The position numbers were made by a program, and so were the translations under genes. A stretch of DNA of 64,000 nucleotides from Ochotona curzoniae (Eukaryota; Chordata; Mammalia; Lagomorpha; Ochotonidae), in assembly GCF_017591425.1 (NCBI RefSeq), contig NW_024466459.1, positions 3,596,001-3,660,000 on the forward strand. The letters run 5' to 3'. Position 1 is the first letter of the stretch; each line of letters opens with the position of its first letter. Of this stretch, positions 25,586 to 38,025 are shown one piece after another. The notes beneath the pieces are model-generated. The model was given only the letters and a program-made list of their open reading frames with translations. It did no database searches and had not been told where the DNA came from.

Positions 25586-28582
25586 ACTTCACCTAATAAT
25601 GGGAGCCCAATGTAACTATATCTATCTGAAAGGGAAGAAAAGTATGTCATTAGTAACAGGCAATGGAAATAGAACTTGTGTTTAACACCAGGCAAGGTCA
25701 AACTGCAATGTGGTTTAAGTGAGGCGGGAATGAAATCCTGAAAACTGAAATTATGGAAGCAAAACTTTCTGCTGCAAGCTACCTCTGCTACCTCTTAAAA
25801 TGGTCCTACATCAGAGACTTTAGCAAAAAAAAAAGTTCTGAACATGAGGACAAGGGCAAGATTCTAAGTAGGGTGAAGGACAGAGAAAGGAGAGGCCATA
25901 GGTTCCAAAGAGAAGGGTCTGCTTAGGCCCAGTGCTGCCCTTGGAGACAGAGAGGCCCACCTAAACCTGTCTGTGGCGAAAAGATAGGATGAACTCTTAC
26001 AGTGAGTTAATAGGGTGGGATTGAGAGAGTGAAAAACATACAAACTTAAACAAAACAGGGAGGAAATAAAACTCGTCTCATTCTGTCCCAGGAACGAAGG
26101 GAATATATGCCTAACTCTGCATTGTCCACGTGATTTTATTCCTTTTCAGTGTGTATAATCCCAGGAATGCTGCTTCCCAAAGCCACATGTGGTCAGACGG
26201 AGGGAGAAAGTTCGCTGCCTTCTCTGCCCTTGTGGTTGTGAATTATGTAGACTCGCAGTGCTTAACTATAAACTGACGATTCCCCAGGTGTGGCGAATCT
26301 GTTTCTGAAAAGAAAAGTGCTCAAATAGAAGTCGCTGAGGTCATCAGGTCTCCTGACTCTTTGCGGCTGAGGCTTAGCACACATGCTCATCAGCTCAGCA
26401 TACCTGAAGGGCTCCAGGATTTGTCAAAGAATAGGGCATGCTTTTGTTTTGTTGTTTTGTTTTAACACTGAGTTGTTTACAAACAAAAGACAGAATGTGA
26501 AAAAATCAGGCCCATCAACAACTTAGAGCTCATGGACAAGGGTTAAGTCTCCCGGAGTGGGTGAAGAGCAGGTCAGCCACTGCATGGTCATCAGTGTCCG
26601 AGAATTTCTGGGTCCCGGTAATATCGTTTTTGTTCCTCACCGTTCTTTACATTGAGATTGTCTTCCAGGTGCCTGTATTACAGACTGATCTTAATCAGCC
26701 TTCCATCTTTATGCAGCTAAATGTGAGAATTTTGAAGAAAAAAAAATCTCTACATCAAAACTCATGGTCACCCTAAAATGTTGCTGCTAATTTTTAGTCT
26801 CTGTGAGATTCCCCTCCATTGCCATTTTTAGGGTTGTGTTTTTTTCTGCATAAAGACAGTAATGTCTTAAGAACTTATCCTTAAGATAATAAATTATAGA
26901 GGTACAAGAGAAAGAAAAAGAAGATGCCTTGCTTGTATGCTACAATGAGTACATGTGGCCAATCTCTTAACAGATAGCAACTGAGAAAATGTCTTGTCTC
27001 CCCCGTGGCCCTGTACTTGTGATCATGCTCGGCAATTCACTGGGCTTCTACTCCCGTTCCCTGGACATTTTCCCAAGCTTGTTCAGCCATTAGCCTTCTG
27101 GACTTCTGGGTTTAAGTACTGTCAGATCACATTTAAATCATGTGTTAAGGCTTGGTGGGTCCATCATTGTCCTCAATTTAAGAGGCATTATAAAGGTCAC
27201 GACATTGCTACAAAGAAGGTGGCACTAATCCGTCACTTTATAAAAGGGAACACGCTGGTGTGCGTTACCAAAGGGACGAGCCCCAGCAGCGCCAGAGCCC
27301 AAGAGCCAGCAGTGCGCTCATTTCCTGCACCCGCCCTGTGCACCTCCAGGGATGGGTAGTACAAAACCAGAAAACCAGATGTAAACTATTTTTCACATAG
27401 TCCTCTGACTTCGCATTAAATTTCCCTCAGACCAGATGCCAGTGTTTAAAGAATATCCTGAAGGGCCCAGTGAGAAGGAATTACTCATCATGTTTCATTC
27501 ATCTAAAATCTGAAACGAAGACTAGGAAAGTACAAAGAAACCAAAATACCTTGACTGTGCCTTGCTAGAGTGAAAGAATTCAAAAAGAGTATCACCTCAC
27601 TTGGGAAAGCTCCAAGATGGAATGCTCTTTTTCTTTAATTATCAACTGAATGCCCTATTATTTATTAGTGCTTTTTAGGAAAAACAAAAGCAAACCATCG
27701 TAATTTCTTTTGCAAAGCAGCTTGGCTGTGTCTTCGGGAGATTGAGCAACACTGGCTTTAAAGTGGCTCCGGCCTTTAATCGCTTCCATTTACTTATTTG
27801 ATTGATTTATACCTTATTCTCTGCAATTATTACTTTGATGCCTTGCATCAATTAAGACACACCAATAACTAAACCCCTTCCCTTTGTGTAGTTCTTTTCT
27901 GTGGTGATCCCTAGGTACTAGCAAAAGTTCCACCACACGCAGAGGCAATGGAGCCCTGGATTATACCAGGGCCAGTCATTAGCAGATTATCAGCAACAAC
28001 AGCTGCTTAAGTGTGTATGTGTCCCGTGAGATGGAAACCAGGGGCCTGGAAAAGGTTTGCCAGCACCAGAGAAGAGAAGGGTCTGTTGAGGTTAAATAGC
28101 ATGAATTTGTAGTTGACCCTATCCAAACAGTGTGTGTATGTCCTATCATCGCTGTTTACTTTCTGTGGCAGCAAGAGATAGCCTTGGAAGGAGGCAAACA
28201 GGTGGCATGGAAGACCAGGCAATAGAAAATTTTTTGTGTAGAAAGGCTAGGTTAGGTCAGCAAGAACAACACAAGGGACTAAGTAATTTGGAGAGTGGAG
28301 AGACCCTGAAACAGTGGTAAGAGTTGGAATGTAGGTCTGTAAGCAGTGAGGCAGGCAGGGTATCTGCAGATGTGGGAGGTGGTTTGAGAGTTGAGACAGA
28401 TTCAACACCCAAAGAGATCCATTCGGATGGTAAAGTTTGGCTGAGTTTAATTTGAGTGGCCCTCATTTTCTCTCTGGGGGAGGAGTTGGGCCAACTCACT
28501 GGCAGTAAAACCTAGGCTCTTGGCAGGGAATCTTGGCAGGGAATCCAGTCAGATTATCTCTCTTCCGAAAAAAATTTTTTTG

Positions 28583-28831
28583 AAAGGTGGGAAAGTTAAG
28601 CCACTGCTCAGGAAGCCTGGAACCCATTTCAGAGGTTGTGGTTCAAGTCCTGGATATTCTGCTACCAATATTGTCCCCTGGTTATGTGACTGGAGAGCCG
28701 TGGGACCAGCTCAGGTGCTTGGGTCCTTGCCATCCTTGTAGGAGATTCAAATGGGGTCCCTTGTTCCTGTCTTTTGCCTAGCCCAGCCCAAGCTAGTGTG
28801 GGCACTTGGAGAATGAACCAACAGATGGAAG

Positions 28832-28878
<47 letters not shown>

Positions 28879-28918
28879 ACTGTGCCTTTCAAATAAATAA
28901 ATTAATAAATCTTTTTGA
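28583..28918 (+). repeat. Old C-SINE with internal CT expansion
   Basis: 'gtgggaaagttaagccactg', 'gttgtggttcaagtcctgg', 'gaatgaaccaacagatggaa', a (CT)n tract, then 'gtgcctttcaaataaataaa'. The CT tract is an expansion of the pyrimidine-rich segment normal in these SINEs. Confidence 0.75.
28834..28875 (+). repeat. (CT)21 microsatellite inside SINE
   Basis: Uninterrupted TC/CT repeat of 42 bases, flanked on both sides by SINE sequence. Likely polymorphic. Confidence 0.95.
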
Positions 28919-29567
28919 AAAAATAAACTATTGCTTGAATCTCAAGCTGATATAAGCATTAAGGAGAATTTCTCAGTTCCTGTAGCCAACTGTAGAATTG
29001 CCTTCAAAGAGGCTTAACCAATACCTCAAATTATGTGCCCAAAAGCCAATTTTTCTCTCGCATCTTTTAGCTCCCCATCCTTACTGTCAGCTCTGTTCTA
29101 TGAGACACTCTTTCATCATTACAGAATGACTATTGTCAATTCCTGAACCTGTGTTCCTAAGTTCTAATCTACAGAAAAAAGAGAAGGTTCCCTTCATGGC
29201 CTCTCCCACAGAAGCCCTGGACTCCTGTCTCATAGATCTTGAGTGCTAATTCTAGCAGGTAGCTGGAGCAGGTGGCAGGAGCAAAGGCGGAAGTCCATTT
29301 AGGAGGCCCCATTATTAATGTATGTGCCCTGGGAGACTTGTGGCCACTGGAGACTGACTCTGCAATACTAAGATGGAGAATCCTCTCCCGAACAGTCCAG
29401 TTGTCTCCAACTGCTGGTCTGAAGCCATAAACTTACCTCTTGTCCTTACTGCCACGGCCTTTGGCTTGATGGGGCTGAACTTACAAATGAAAAGGAGAGC
29501 AGTTACACAGAGCAGGAATGGAAAAACCTGTAGTATGGGAATATGAATAATTAAAAATGAAATAGTT

Positions 29568-30170
29568 TTATGAGTTGAATGTTAGACCTTCCTCCTCCTA
29601 AAGATTCCTGCCTTAAAGTCCTGTTCCTCAGGGTAACAGTATTTAGAGGCAGGGCCTTGGGGAGACTTGGGGGCCATCTTGATAACATTGATGCTATGAC
29701 AAAAAAAGGAATCTTGCTCCAGCTTGGCTGTGTAAGAGTAGTGCAATAAGAGGGCCTGGCGCAGTAGCCTAGTGGCTAAAGTCCTCACCTTGCATGAGCT
29801 GGGATCCCATATGGGCACTGGTTCATGTCCTGGCGACCCCACTTCCCATCCAGCGCCCTGCGTGTGGTCTAAGAAAGCGGTCGAGGATGGCCCAAAGCCT
29901 TGGGATGCTGCACCTCGTGTTGTAGCCACTTAGGGAGTGAATCAACAGACCCAAGATCTTCCTCTCTGTATATCCAACTTTCCAATAAAATTAAAAAAGA
30001 GAGAGAAATTAAATAAGAAAGTATCCAACTGCAAGCAGGGAGGAAAGCTGTGTCCCAAACCTTTGTCTTAACCTTCGCTACTTCCAGAACTGTGAAGGGG
30101 GCTAATGTTTATTGTTCAAGTCTCCCCAGCTGGTGGTATTTGGTTACAGCAGACCACTGGGCTATGACAG
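29568..30170 (+). mobile_element. LTR-like relic split by a SINE
   Basis: The left half (29568-29752) has 'ttaaagtcctgttcctcag' and 'tatttagaggcagggcctt'. The right half (30000-30170) has 'cttccagaactgtgaag' and 'tggtatttggttacagcag'. These are the two halves of a solo LTR of the mammalian MaLR/ERVL-like kind, as I recall its layout; the exact family is uncertain. No retroviral gene is present. The SINE at 29753-29999 interrupts it. Confidence 0.45.
29753..29999 (+). repeat. Young C-SINE with internal deletion
   Basis: Head 'gggcctggcgcagtagccta', 'gatcccatatgggcactgg' and tail 'actttccaataaaattaaa'. About 70 bases between 'gatgctgcacctcgtg' and 'ttgtagccacttagggag' are missing compared with full copies. 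It sits inside an LTR relic. Confidence 0.85.
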
Positions 30171-30423
30171 GAACCAAGAAACCAAAAGTGTCAGGAGAGT
30201 TCAGCAGGAACTTGGAGTGCTGGGTCATGTTACCAGGCTTGAAAGGAAGGAAGATTGCTGGAAACCACCACATTGCCTTGGACTGCGCCCTTGCTATCAG
30301 TGACACTTCACACCCATTTCATCACCAAGTTGTGTTATTTATACCTCCAGAACGTTCTGGAATTCTGTGGATCTTCCTTCTCCCCACTGCCATTTTTATG
30401 TGGATGAAAGAGTGTCTTCCCTG

Positions 30424-30860
30424 AAACACCTCTGTCATCACATTGTTCCCCTGCTCATAACTTCCTGGCTGCTGTCCAGTGCTGACAGCTCTGTCACACT
30501 GGAGTCACAGACTGTCCGGGGTTTAGTCCTCTGCGTTGCCGGCCTTTCCAGGGAGGCCTAGGGCTGAGAAGGCTCCCAGCTCCACACCAGCCGGGCTCAT
30601 TTTTCTTTACCTTCTGTTTTGTCTTCCACCTGGAATTTCCTTTCACTACACTTCTCCTTTCTTAAGTACCACTTGAATTGGAAGCCAACAGATCTTCCAC
30701 GGAGCTACCCAAACAAGTCCATGCACAAAAAGCTTTTTCTCTCGCCAAATTTCTATTTTGCTCATACAGTTTCTCCAGAGCTAGATGTATAATTTGTAGG
30801 CTGGTTTTGTTTGTCAAACCTATACATTTATATATGAATTCCTTGAAGACCATAGCTTAA
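30424..30860 (-). repeat. L2-like segment, antisense
   Basis: Antisense L2 themes: 'cctgctcataacttcctggc', 'cacctggaatttcctttc' and 'gaattccttgaagacc'. Old and diverged; boundaries are loose. Confidence 0.4.
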
Positions 30861-32749
30861 CTCTCCCTTTGAGTTCTGCACAGGTGTTGACTGGTTCTGG
30901 CAAACCCTTAAACATTCAGCATTGTTCCAGAAAGGCAAAGAAAGACACTGCATAAAATGCAGATATGCAGTTCAGTGCCTGCCATGAGCTGGGTTTCCTA
31001 GAGGCAGGTCTGCCGTCCTAGCGGTTTCTCATCCAACCCTTCAGTATCTCCCATCCTGATGGCTTTGAATAGCTTAACTGAAGAGATGAGGTGGGTGGCA
31101 AATTCCTGAAGTAGCAATTAGCAGGTGAGTGTGTAAGACTGGCCACTCTTCTATGCCTTGCACCTGATCCATATCCAGCGTAGGTTAGCCAGCCCTCCAT
31201 CCCTATCTCCCAAAGTTCTTATGACTTCCATAAGGGATACAGAAGCTGCCAGGCTATTCCTTAAGTAGATTGAATGAAAGTGTAGATTAACCTAAGTTCA
31301 CGGTAACCACCCTTATGTTTCCCAGATCATTGGACATGACTAAATGGACATCATCCATTTGCAGTATAGGGACTTCACATCATTTGTCATAACATTTAAA
31401 ACCTGCCAAAGGCCAGAAGGAAGCAAGATCAGTTCAGCTTCTCATAAGGAGGGAAAGAAGTATTTTGTCAAAAACGGTGATAGGGGAAGTGGAGTTTGCA
31501 TAAGACAGAATAACATACGTATCCCCCCAAGTCTCAGCCTTTCCGCTGCCTCCATCAGTTCTGAATCCATGCATAAGATAAAGAGAAGGAATGAAATTGT
31601 TATGGAGTTCTAAGTTAGCAACTTGGGTACTCCAGCTACACCAAAAAAAGCCTTCTGATAGAAGCCTCTGGTGGCTGGAAAGGAAGGAAAAAACAAACCC
31701 TGTGGAATTCTGTCTGCATAAAGACAGACGTACGTTCTGTTTTCATTTATAAATGAGGTAGCTGAGATTGTCACCAAATATGTCTCTACCTAGTAGGCCA
31801 ATAAACATGAAGAACGACATTCATCATAATTTCAACACATAGTGTTTTGGACAGTTTTCCCCCCTAATTTTCAATAGTGGATTTTTCTCTGTCATTGAAG
31901 TAAAGAAGAAAGCTGTCCCCTTGAGGATCCCACAGCCCTCAACCACCAGTGAGCGTGGAGGGCTTTTTCCTTTGTCTTTTGCCTCTCTACTATGAATTCT
32001 TTGCAGACATCATTAGAATATGTTTCTAGATCTCAGTACATTTTTAATATTAAAGAAGTGCCTTCCACTGAAAGAACAAAATCTTCCTGCTCTCTATTTG
32101 ACCTTTGTTGGTTTGAAGTGCTTTAAAAGAGATCTGGGCAACAGTTTCATAAAGAATGCACCACGACATTCCTGAAAGAACACACTAGTGAAACTAATAA
32201 TGAAAAAAAGATTAGAAGACTAAGCCTCTTGCTCAATCTAGCATAACTTTTGCTGTCCTCGTACAGTTTCACAAGAGTGCGGTGGTTTGAAATCTGAAAT
32301 AATGTGCTTATCTTTGGAAGAGATAACTTTCATGAAACTGTTTAAACAGAATTTCTCATGCTGCATGTGGCAAAGTGGACTTAGACAAGTTAATCTTCAT
32401 GACTGGTTTGTCTGGCTTGTAAATACACAGACCCTAACCTCTTCTAAAAGTTTGGAAATGAAGCACCAACCGGTCGCCCACTCTCCGTCTGACCTTCAGC
32501 AGGTGCGGAGATCCGTGTACCACTTTAGGTCTGCTCCAGCCTACCTAGGAAGCTCATAAATGAAGCTGCCTCTATATTGGCAAAAGCGATCTGTAAAATG
32601 CTTTTCAATCTCCAAAGACAATAATTTCATCGTATTTATTTGTTGAGTAGAACTGATCTCCAGTGAAACACAGAACCTGCCCTCTGGGAACCCACGGTCC
32701 AACAGGAGAAAGCAGTATGTAAGTCAGTATTATAATATTATGCCATAAT

Positions 32750-33010
32750 AAAATGAATCCAGGAGTCTGGGGTAAGAGAAACCCAGATCCCATTCACAGC
32801 TCAGGTAATAGTTATCTATGTGATTATGGGTGAGACAGTAACTCCTCTAGACCCATTTTCATCTTATGTAAATATCTTTAAAAGTACTATTTAGGATTTA
32901 TTAAGTGAAGATCATTACAAATGAACTTAACTATCTAATTAATTATTAAATGAAGATTAAATGAAATATAATGTATGCAAAAGGGTGAAAAATAGTACCT
33001 ACTACCTAGA
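32750..33010 (+). repeat. MIR-like element
   Basis: 'atgtgattatgggtgagaca', 'tctagacccattttcatctt' and later 'gaaaaatagtacctactacc' follow the MIR core order with an AT-rich insertion. Confidence 0.5.
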
Positions 33011-33409
33011 ACACACACAGAAAATGTCCATCATCGTCGTCATAGTGATGGTAACTGCCAGGGGCATAAACAGATCCAAGCAGCTGAGGAAAGGCATCCT
33101 GTAAAATTTGCTCTGTGGCCCATCAGGTAATTCCCAGCTGTAAGAGGCAAGAAGGGCATAAAGAGTGCAGAACAGTATAGGCCTGAGTCTCAAGACAGCA
33201 TGGGACTTCTGGAAGAAATGAGCACAGGAATGCCAGAAAGCTAGACTAAGACCGTGTGAGAAGGTTCTAGATGATCCAAGCAAAGACAGAGGAGATCACC
33301 AAAGCACTTCCCTGTGGGCCCATGAGGGGGCAGGATGCTCAGATCTGCGTGTCAGAAATGTCCATCATGGGTAAGTCAGAGGAAGGAGCCAGCTGTCGTG
33401 ACACCACAG

Positions 33410-33735
33410 GAGGTTACGCTGCACCTCCGGACAGTCTGATCCACGTGAGAGCATCAGCTGCGGTATCGGCTGCTCCACTCCCTACCCCGCTTCTGTTACT
33501 GCATCCTTGGGGGCAGCAGCTAATAGCTCAGGTACTTAGGGCCCTGTCACCCAAGAGGGACACGGAGTTTTTGGCCTGGCCCAATGCTGGCTTTTGTAGG
33601 CATTTGGGGAGTAAACCACCAGGAAGATATTCTCATTCTCTTTCTCTCTCTCTCAATCTCATTCTCAATATCTGTCTCAATTTCTCTATTTCTTTGCCTT
33701 CCAAGTAAATGAAAAATAAACAAATCTTTTTTTTA
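33410..33735 (+). repeat. Old C-SINE, sense
   Basis: 'aggttacgctgcacctccgg' (diverged head), 'tatcggctgctccactcc', 'gcatttggggagtaaacc', a CT-rich segment and tail 'tccaagtaaatgaaaaataa'. An open frame crossing it is SINE-derived. Confidence 0.65.
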
Positions 33736-33984
33736 AAAAAAAAAAAAAGAACAATCTAGTGAATAATAAGAAAAAAAAAACTAGCGGCAGGGTATTGTAA
33801 CAGAAGTCAGAATACATTAATCCCCAATCAGAAATTCCAAGTTTTTCTAGTATCTTCTGGGGAAAAAAAAACAAAAGAAAGAAAAAACAGATGCCTTGGC
33901 ATGACCTTCAAACCCATTAGGTCTCCCACCACCATCAACCCCACAACCTCCATGCACACACGACCAATGGACAGTCCCTTGCAT

Positions 33985-34310
33985 GCCATGCCACACATTT
34001 GCCTGGCCTCTGCTCTTCCTTCAGTCAGCCATTTCTTGTCTTCCCCCTTCCTCTGGCATGCCCCTACTTATTCAGCATCCAAATCTCTGCACCCCTGTAA
34101 AGACTTCCACTATCCCATGTAGGCGTTCCTGATTTCCACCGTTCCCTTCCTTGGCCTTTTATCCATCAATTATGTGTTTGTGTAGCTCCTTTTTATATAT
34201 CCTTTGAAAACATGTAAGCTTTGTTCTGTTATGAAGTTTCAATGAAGTCTGTTGATGACATTTTGCTCCCTGACTATTAACTCAATGGAAATTCCTTTTC
34301 TCTGGTGTGC
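33985..34310 (-). repeat. L2-like segment, antisense
   Basis: 'ctggcatgcccctacttatt', 'gtaaagacttccactatccc' and 'ttatccatcaattatgtgt' resemble antisense L2 3' sequence. Old; low resolution. Confidence 0.35.
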
Positions 34311-34939
34311 AGAGGTGAATAACTCAAGAATTGAGTCAGTGACTGTTTACAATGGTGTGTTGAGCATTTCTGTGATGAGGTTGTGGGGTCTCTGTTCCTG
34401 GTAGTGGGGAGGTGAGGGGACTCGTGCACAAAATCCTCATTAGTGTTCATTGGAGCTAAGTCAGTCCTGGGCGCACCGGTGGGACAATGACTGCCTTTGT
34501 GCGCCTACTTTGTGTTCTGTATGGAACACCGTATCTGGCAGGACATGCCTTCTCAAACACAAGGAGATAATTGGCACTTTGAGGGAAAGGTTTAACTTAT
34601 TTATAATTGTCAAGAGGTTAAATATGCAGAAAAGAAAAGCAGTCAAGCTTGCCTCCTTTGAAGCATGCCCTCAAACCAGGTCAAACATCTCTGACCAGAT
34701 CCGGCATCTTGAATGTGGTTTCACCGAAGGTTAGATGTCATCAATTTATTGTAGATTCTGCTTTAAAATAGGACATCTGTTTATCAACAAGCTAATTTCT
34801 TCTTAAACTTCCTTTATTGGTAGCCCTGCTGCTCCCTGCATCTCATGTTTAACATGCTGTCTAGATTGCTCTATTTCCTGTGTGCCAGTGATGTTCCATG
34901 CAAGTGACAGAAACGGCCTGATCTTCTAACTCACTTTCC

Positions 34940-35330
34940 TCAGCGCCTGAGGCATCCGACACCCACGAGCTCCTCCTGAGACTCGGTGCCCAGCACCTCT
35001 TTGGCCTCTCCTACTCTTCTCACACCTCCTTCTCCCAAAACCTTAACATGGAAGTTTGTGTCTGTCCTCTCCCTCCCGCTCAGAGAGCTCTTCCACTGCT
35101 CAGGTTTCAGTGGCTTCCTAGGCTACATTTCTTAGCGCTCCCATCCTGGCCTTCCTTGGGAGCGCTACGCCTGGCAACCAGCATCTCCTGGCACCTCATA
35201 CTGAACAAACTCACGCCAGAGCCATGTCTTCCATCCAACCCACACCCAGCTGGACTGTCTCTACCCATCACCCTGTTACTATGGCGATCGTACCTTCTGC
35301 GAGGCACATGACTACAGGAAAGGTTTTTTT
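34940..35330 (-). repeat. Possible L2-like segment, antisense
   Basis: C/T-rich sequence with 'ctctttggcctctcctactc' and 'cttccactgctcaggtttc' is similar in character to antisense L2. It could instead be ordinary pyrimidine-rich intron. Confidence 0.25.
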
Positions 35331-35672
35331 TTTACCTCTCATGTTTGTCCTATAAGCCATCAGATTGTCACCTTCTTTCATATGACCTTCCCATAATCCT
35401 CTCCCTAGACCGGAGCTCTCCTAGATCAGTTGCACCACAGCCCCCGGCTGCCCCCTCCATCCTGACCCCTTCACGGTATCTCCAGATAAATGCTCTCTCC
35501 TCCTCCCAGGAACAAGGCGGTACAGTACCAGCTCAGATGTCAGCCTTTGCTCCCATTTCTCTCCCTGAGCCCACTCCCTCAGCCATGAAATGAATCTGAT
35601 AACATCTCTCTCCCACATTTCATGGAAGGATTATGTAGGATCTTCACAGTATATGAAAGACGATATGAGAGT

Positions 35673-35782
35673 ACTTGAAAAAGTTTGTAGGAGAACAAAA
35701 ATGAATCTATTTTGGTGCAAACAAAAACTGGAATCCATGCAGAGATTTCTCATAATAAATGTTTCCCACATATTATAGAAAG
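35673..35782 (+). mobile_element. Short inverted-repeat element copy
   Basis: Left end 'acttgaaaaagtttgtagga', core 'gaatctattttggtgcaaac' and 'ctggaatccatgcag', diverged right end 'tttcccacatattat'. It shares its core with the copies at 52100 and 53629. Confidence 0.5.
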
Positions 35783-36556
35783 ACCTTTTTATTGTCCCCA
35801 GAAAAAAATTTGCCTAAAAGTAAACTCATACTTTTTAGATGGGGGTGCCCTTGACCATCAGTTGCCTGATGCATCTCTGGCATAGAGCAGGTACACAGCT
35901 ATGGGGTTTCCTATTCTTTCCATGCTCTCTACTGAATTAAGTCTGAACTTCGTAGCATGAGTTTTACTGCCTTCTATACTTATTTAACCATAACTTAATT
36001 ATCTTTAGTAGTCATTTATCCTTTAAAAGAATAATTATTGAGTATTTACTCTATGTCAAATGCTGTCACCTTAGTTCAATATACAGGGAATAATTATCAC
36101 AAGGACTCCAAAACCCCCATCTTCCTGCACAGCAACCTTACTCCTTAAGTCTTAGGTCTCTCAGTAACCAAATCAGTTTTTAAAATCTCAAGAGTTTTTC
36201 CATCCCTGTTGGCCAGGCTTTGGTCCTCCACTGGTAGAAATGAACTTCTCAGGGAAAGGTTGGACCAGTCACACTCCTTCTGAGAGGAGGGCCAAGCACC
36301 ATCAACAGACGTACCAATCACCTGTTCCTCCCTGGAGTTTGGTTTTCTCCAAACCCTTTCCAAAAGGTGCCTTGTAAAATACGGAAGGTGCCCCTTCTAA
36401 CTCATATAAACTTGGCCTTCCTGTTCTCTAGCACTCAGCTCTTCAGACGTCCCATAAATCTCACAGAATTGTTGAACTGCATGTTTTCCTTTAAGATCTA
36501 TATCAGCTCTTCTTTGAAAGGGGAGGGGGCTATTCATAGAGTATTTCAACCTAAGG

Positions 36557-36586
36557 AATATATATATATATTATATATATATATAA
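36557..36586 (+). repeat. (TA)n microsatellite
   Basis: Alternating AT with one TT interruption, able to fold on itself. Confidence 0.9.
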
Positions 36587-37044
36587 AAAATAGATATAAG
36601 AATTTATATTATTAGGAAGGAAAACATTAGAAATTAGAGCAGAAAATACAAACCTAGCCAGAAGGAAGCTGGCATTTAATTTGAGAAGAAAGAGGCATGA
36701 ATCATGTAATATCAGCACCCTACAGAAAGTCTGATAGTGAGTGAAAGGGGAAGAGTACAGAAAAAGAAACAGCATGGATGAAACAAACTCCCCTGCTTCG
36801 GGGTGAATCTCTAAGATCCCTTTTGATCTCAGCGGCCCTGTAGGCCTTGGTGTTGTCTCCGACTTTCTCAGCTTTGAAGCTGACCTACTTGTTAATAGCC
36901 ACTGTGCTGATTAAGAACTGCAATGCCATGATGACAGAATCTGCTCTTTGGGGGAGGCTTCTGTGGGTCATTTTCCCTAGACATGCTGAAGGTCCTGTCA
37001 TTTGGAGAGACTGACTTCACACCAACTATTGTGTGCTCGGGGGC

Positions 37045-37150
37045 TGTCACTCATTCATCCATCAGAGACATGCACTGAGCCGCTGCCATATGCCAGGCAC
37101 TATGCCCATACTGAGGCTAGATCCATCCATAAAACCAATACAGCCCCTGC
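37045..37150 (+). repeat. L2/MIR-type 3' end
   Basis: 'ccgctgccatatgccaggca' followed by 'ctatgcccatactgaggcta' matches the widespread 'tatgtgccaggcactgtgct' motif of old L2/MIR 3' ends. Confidence 0.4.
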
Positions 37151-37162
37151 TTGTGGCTTTCA

Positions 37163-37397
37163 TGGCTAGGGCAGGGGTCAGCCTAGTTTCTGTGAAAGGC
37201 CAGGCAGCAAAGGTCTTAGGGATTCTGAGCTTTAAGATCTCAAATAGAACTGCTTGAATTCAACATTATTAGCGGTAAGTAGCCATAGATAGTTATGTAA
37301 ACCAGTGAGCATAACTGTGTTCCCATACAATTTTGTTTAGAGACACATGTGGGTTGGATTTGGCCTGTAAGCCGTAGTCTAATAGCCTGTGAACACA
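37163..37397 (+). mobile_element. hAT-Charlie-type nonautonomous element
   Basis: Starts 'caggggtcagcctagtttct' and 'gtgaaaggccaggcagcaaa', continues 'gtgagcataactgtgttccc' and 'ttggatttggcctgtaagcc', and ends 'gtagtctaatagcctgtg'. These are the ordered motifs of the familiar mammalian MER element of the form 'caggggtcggcaaactttttctgtaaagg...'. No transposase. Confidence 0.65.
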
Positions 37398-37824
37398 AGC
37401 TAAGGTCTTGTGTATTCTACGTTGCTTCATTTCAGACAGATTTGATTGCAAGTGATGGAAAATCCAACCAGAATTGGGGAAAAAAGCTACAGGCAGGGCT
37501 GTAACTTCAGGTGCCATTTGAGAAAAGGGCCCAGGCTCACTTGCAGTCTCTATTTTTCAACACTTCTTACTCTGCTCTCATCCAGGTAGCTACTCTGATG
37601 AAGCAAGATGTCAGGCCCAGTTCCAGAGTGGCCTCTCCTAGAATGAGAGAACATCTATGCCCTTTGACTCTCACTCCCTGGCCTTCAGTTGTATAGCCAG
37701 GCCCCAAACAATCATGGTACCAGGGATTAGGATGCAACTGTCACATACCCCTCTTGTGACCAAACAAGAGCTGGAAAGTACAAGAGTGGTAGATTCCAGT
37801 TACTAGGAGACAGGTCAGTGAATG

Positions 37825-38025
37825 TCTGCAGCAGCTAGAGGTTGGACCAGACCGAAGCCAGAAACCAGGAACTCCATTTGTTTGTCTCATATGGGTGGCA
37901 AAAACCCAATGACTTGAGCTTCCACTGGCTGCCTCTAAGGATGTGCACTAGCAGGAAGCTGGGATGGAGAGCAGAGCTGTGATGAATCCAGGCTCTGCTC
38001 TGGTGTGGAGTGTTCTAAGTCATGC
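37825..38025 (-). repeat. Old C-SINE, antisense
   Basis: 'aagccagaaaccaggaactc', 'ctcatatgggtggcaaaaac' and 'actagcaggaagctgggatg' follow the antisense old C-SINE order. The tail end is decayed. Confidence 0.6.

Noticed and set aside
30050..30424. 124-codon + strand open frame
   Set aside because: It begins inside the LTR-like relic and continues into an L2-like region; not a gene.
33271..33708. 145-codon + strand open frame
   Set aside because: Its second half is an old C-SINE with its pyrimidine-rich end; the first half shows no coding signal.
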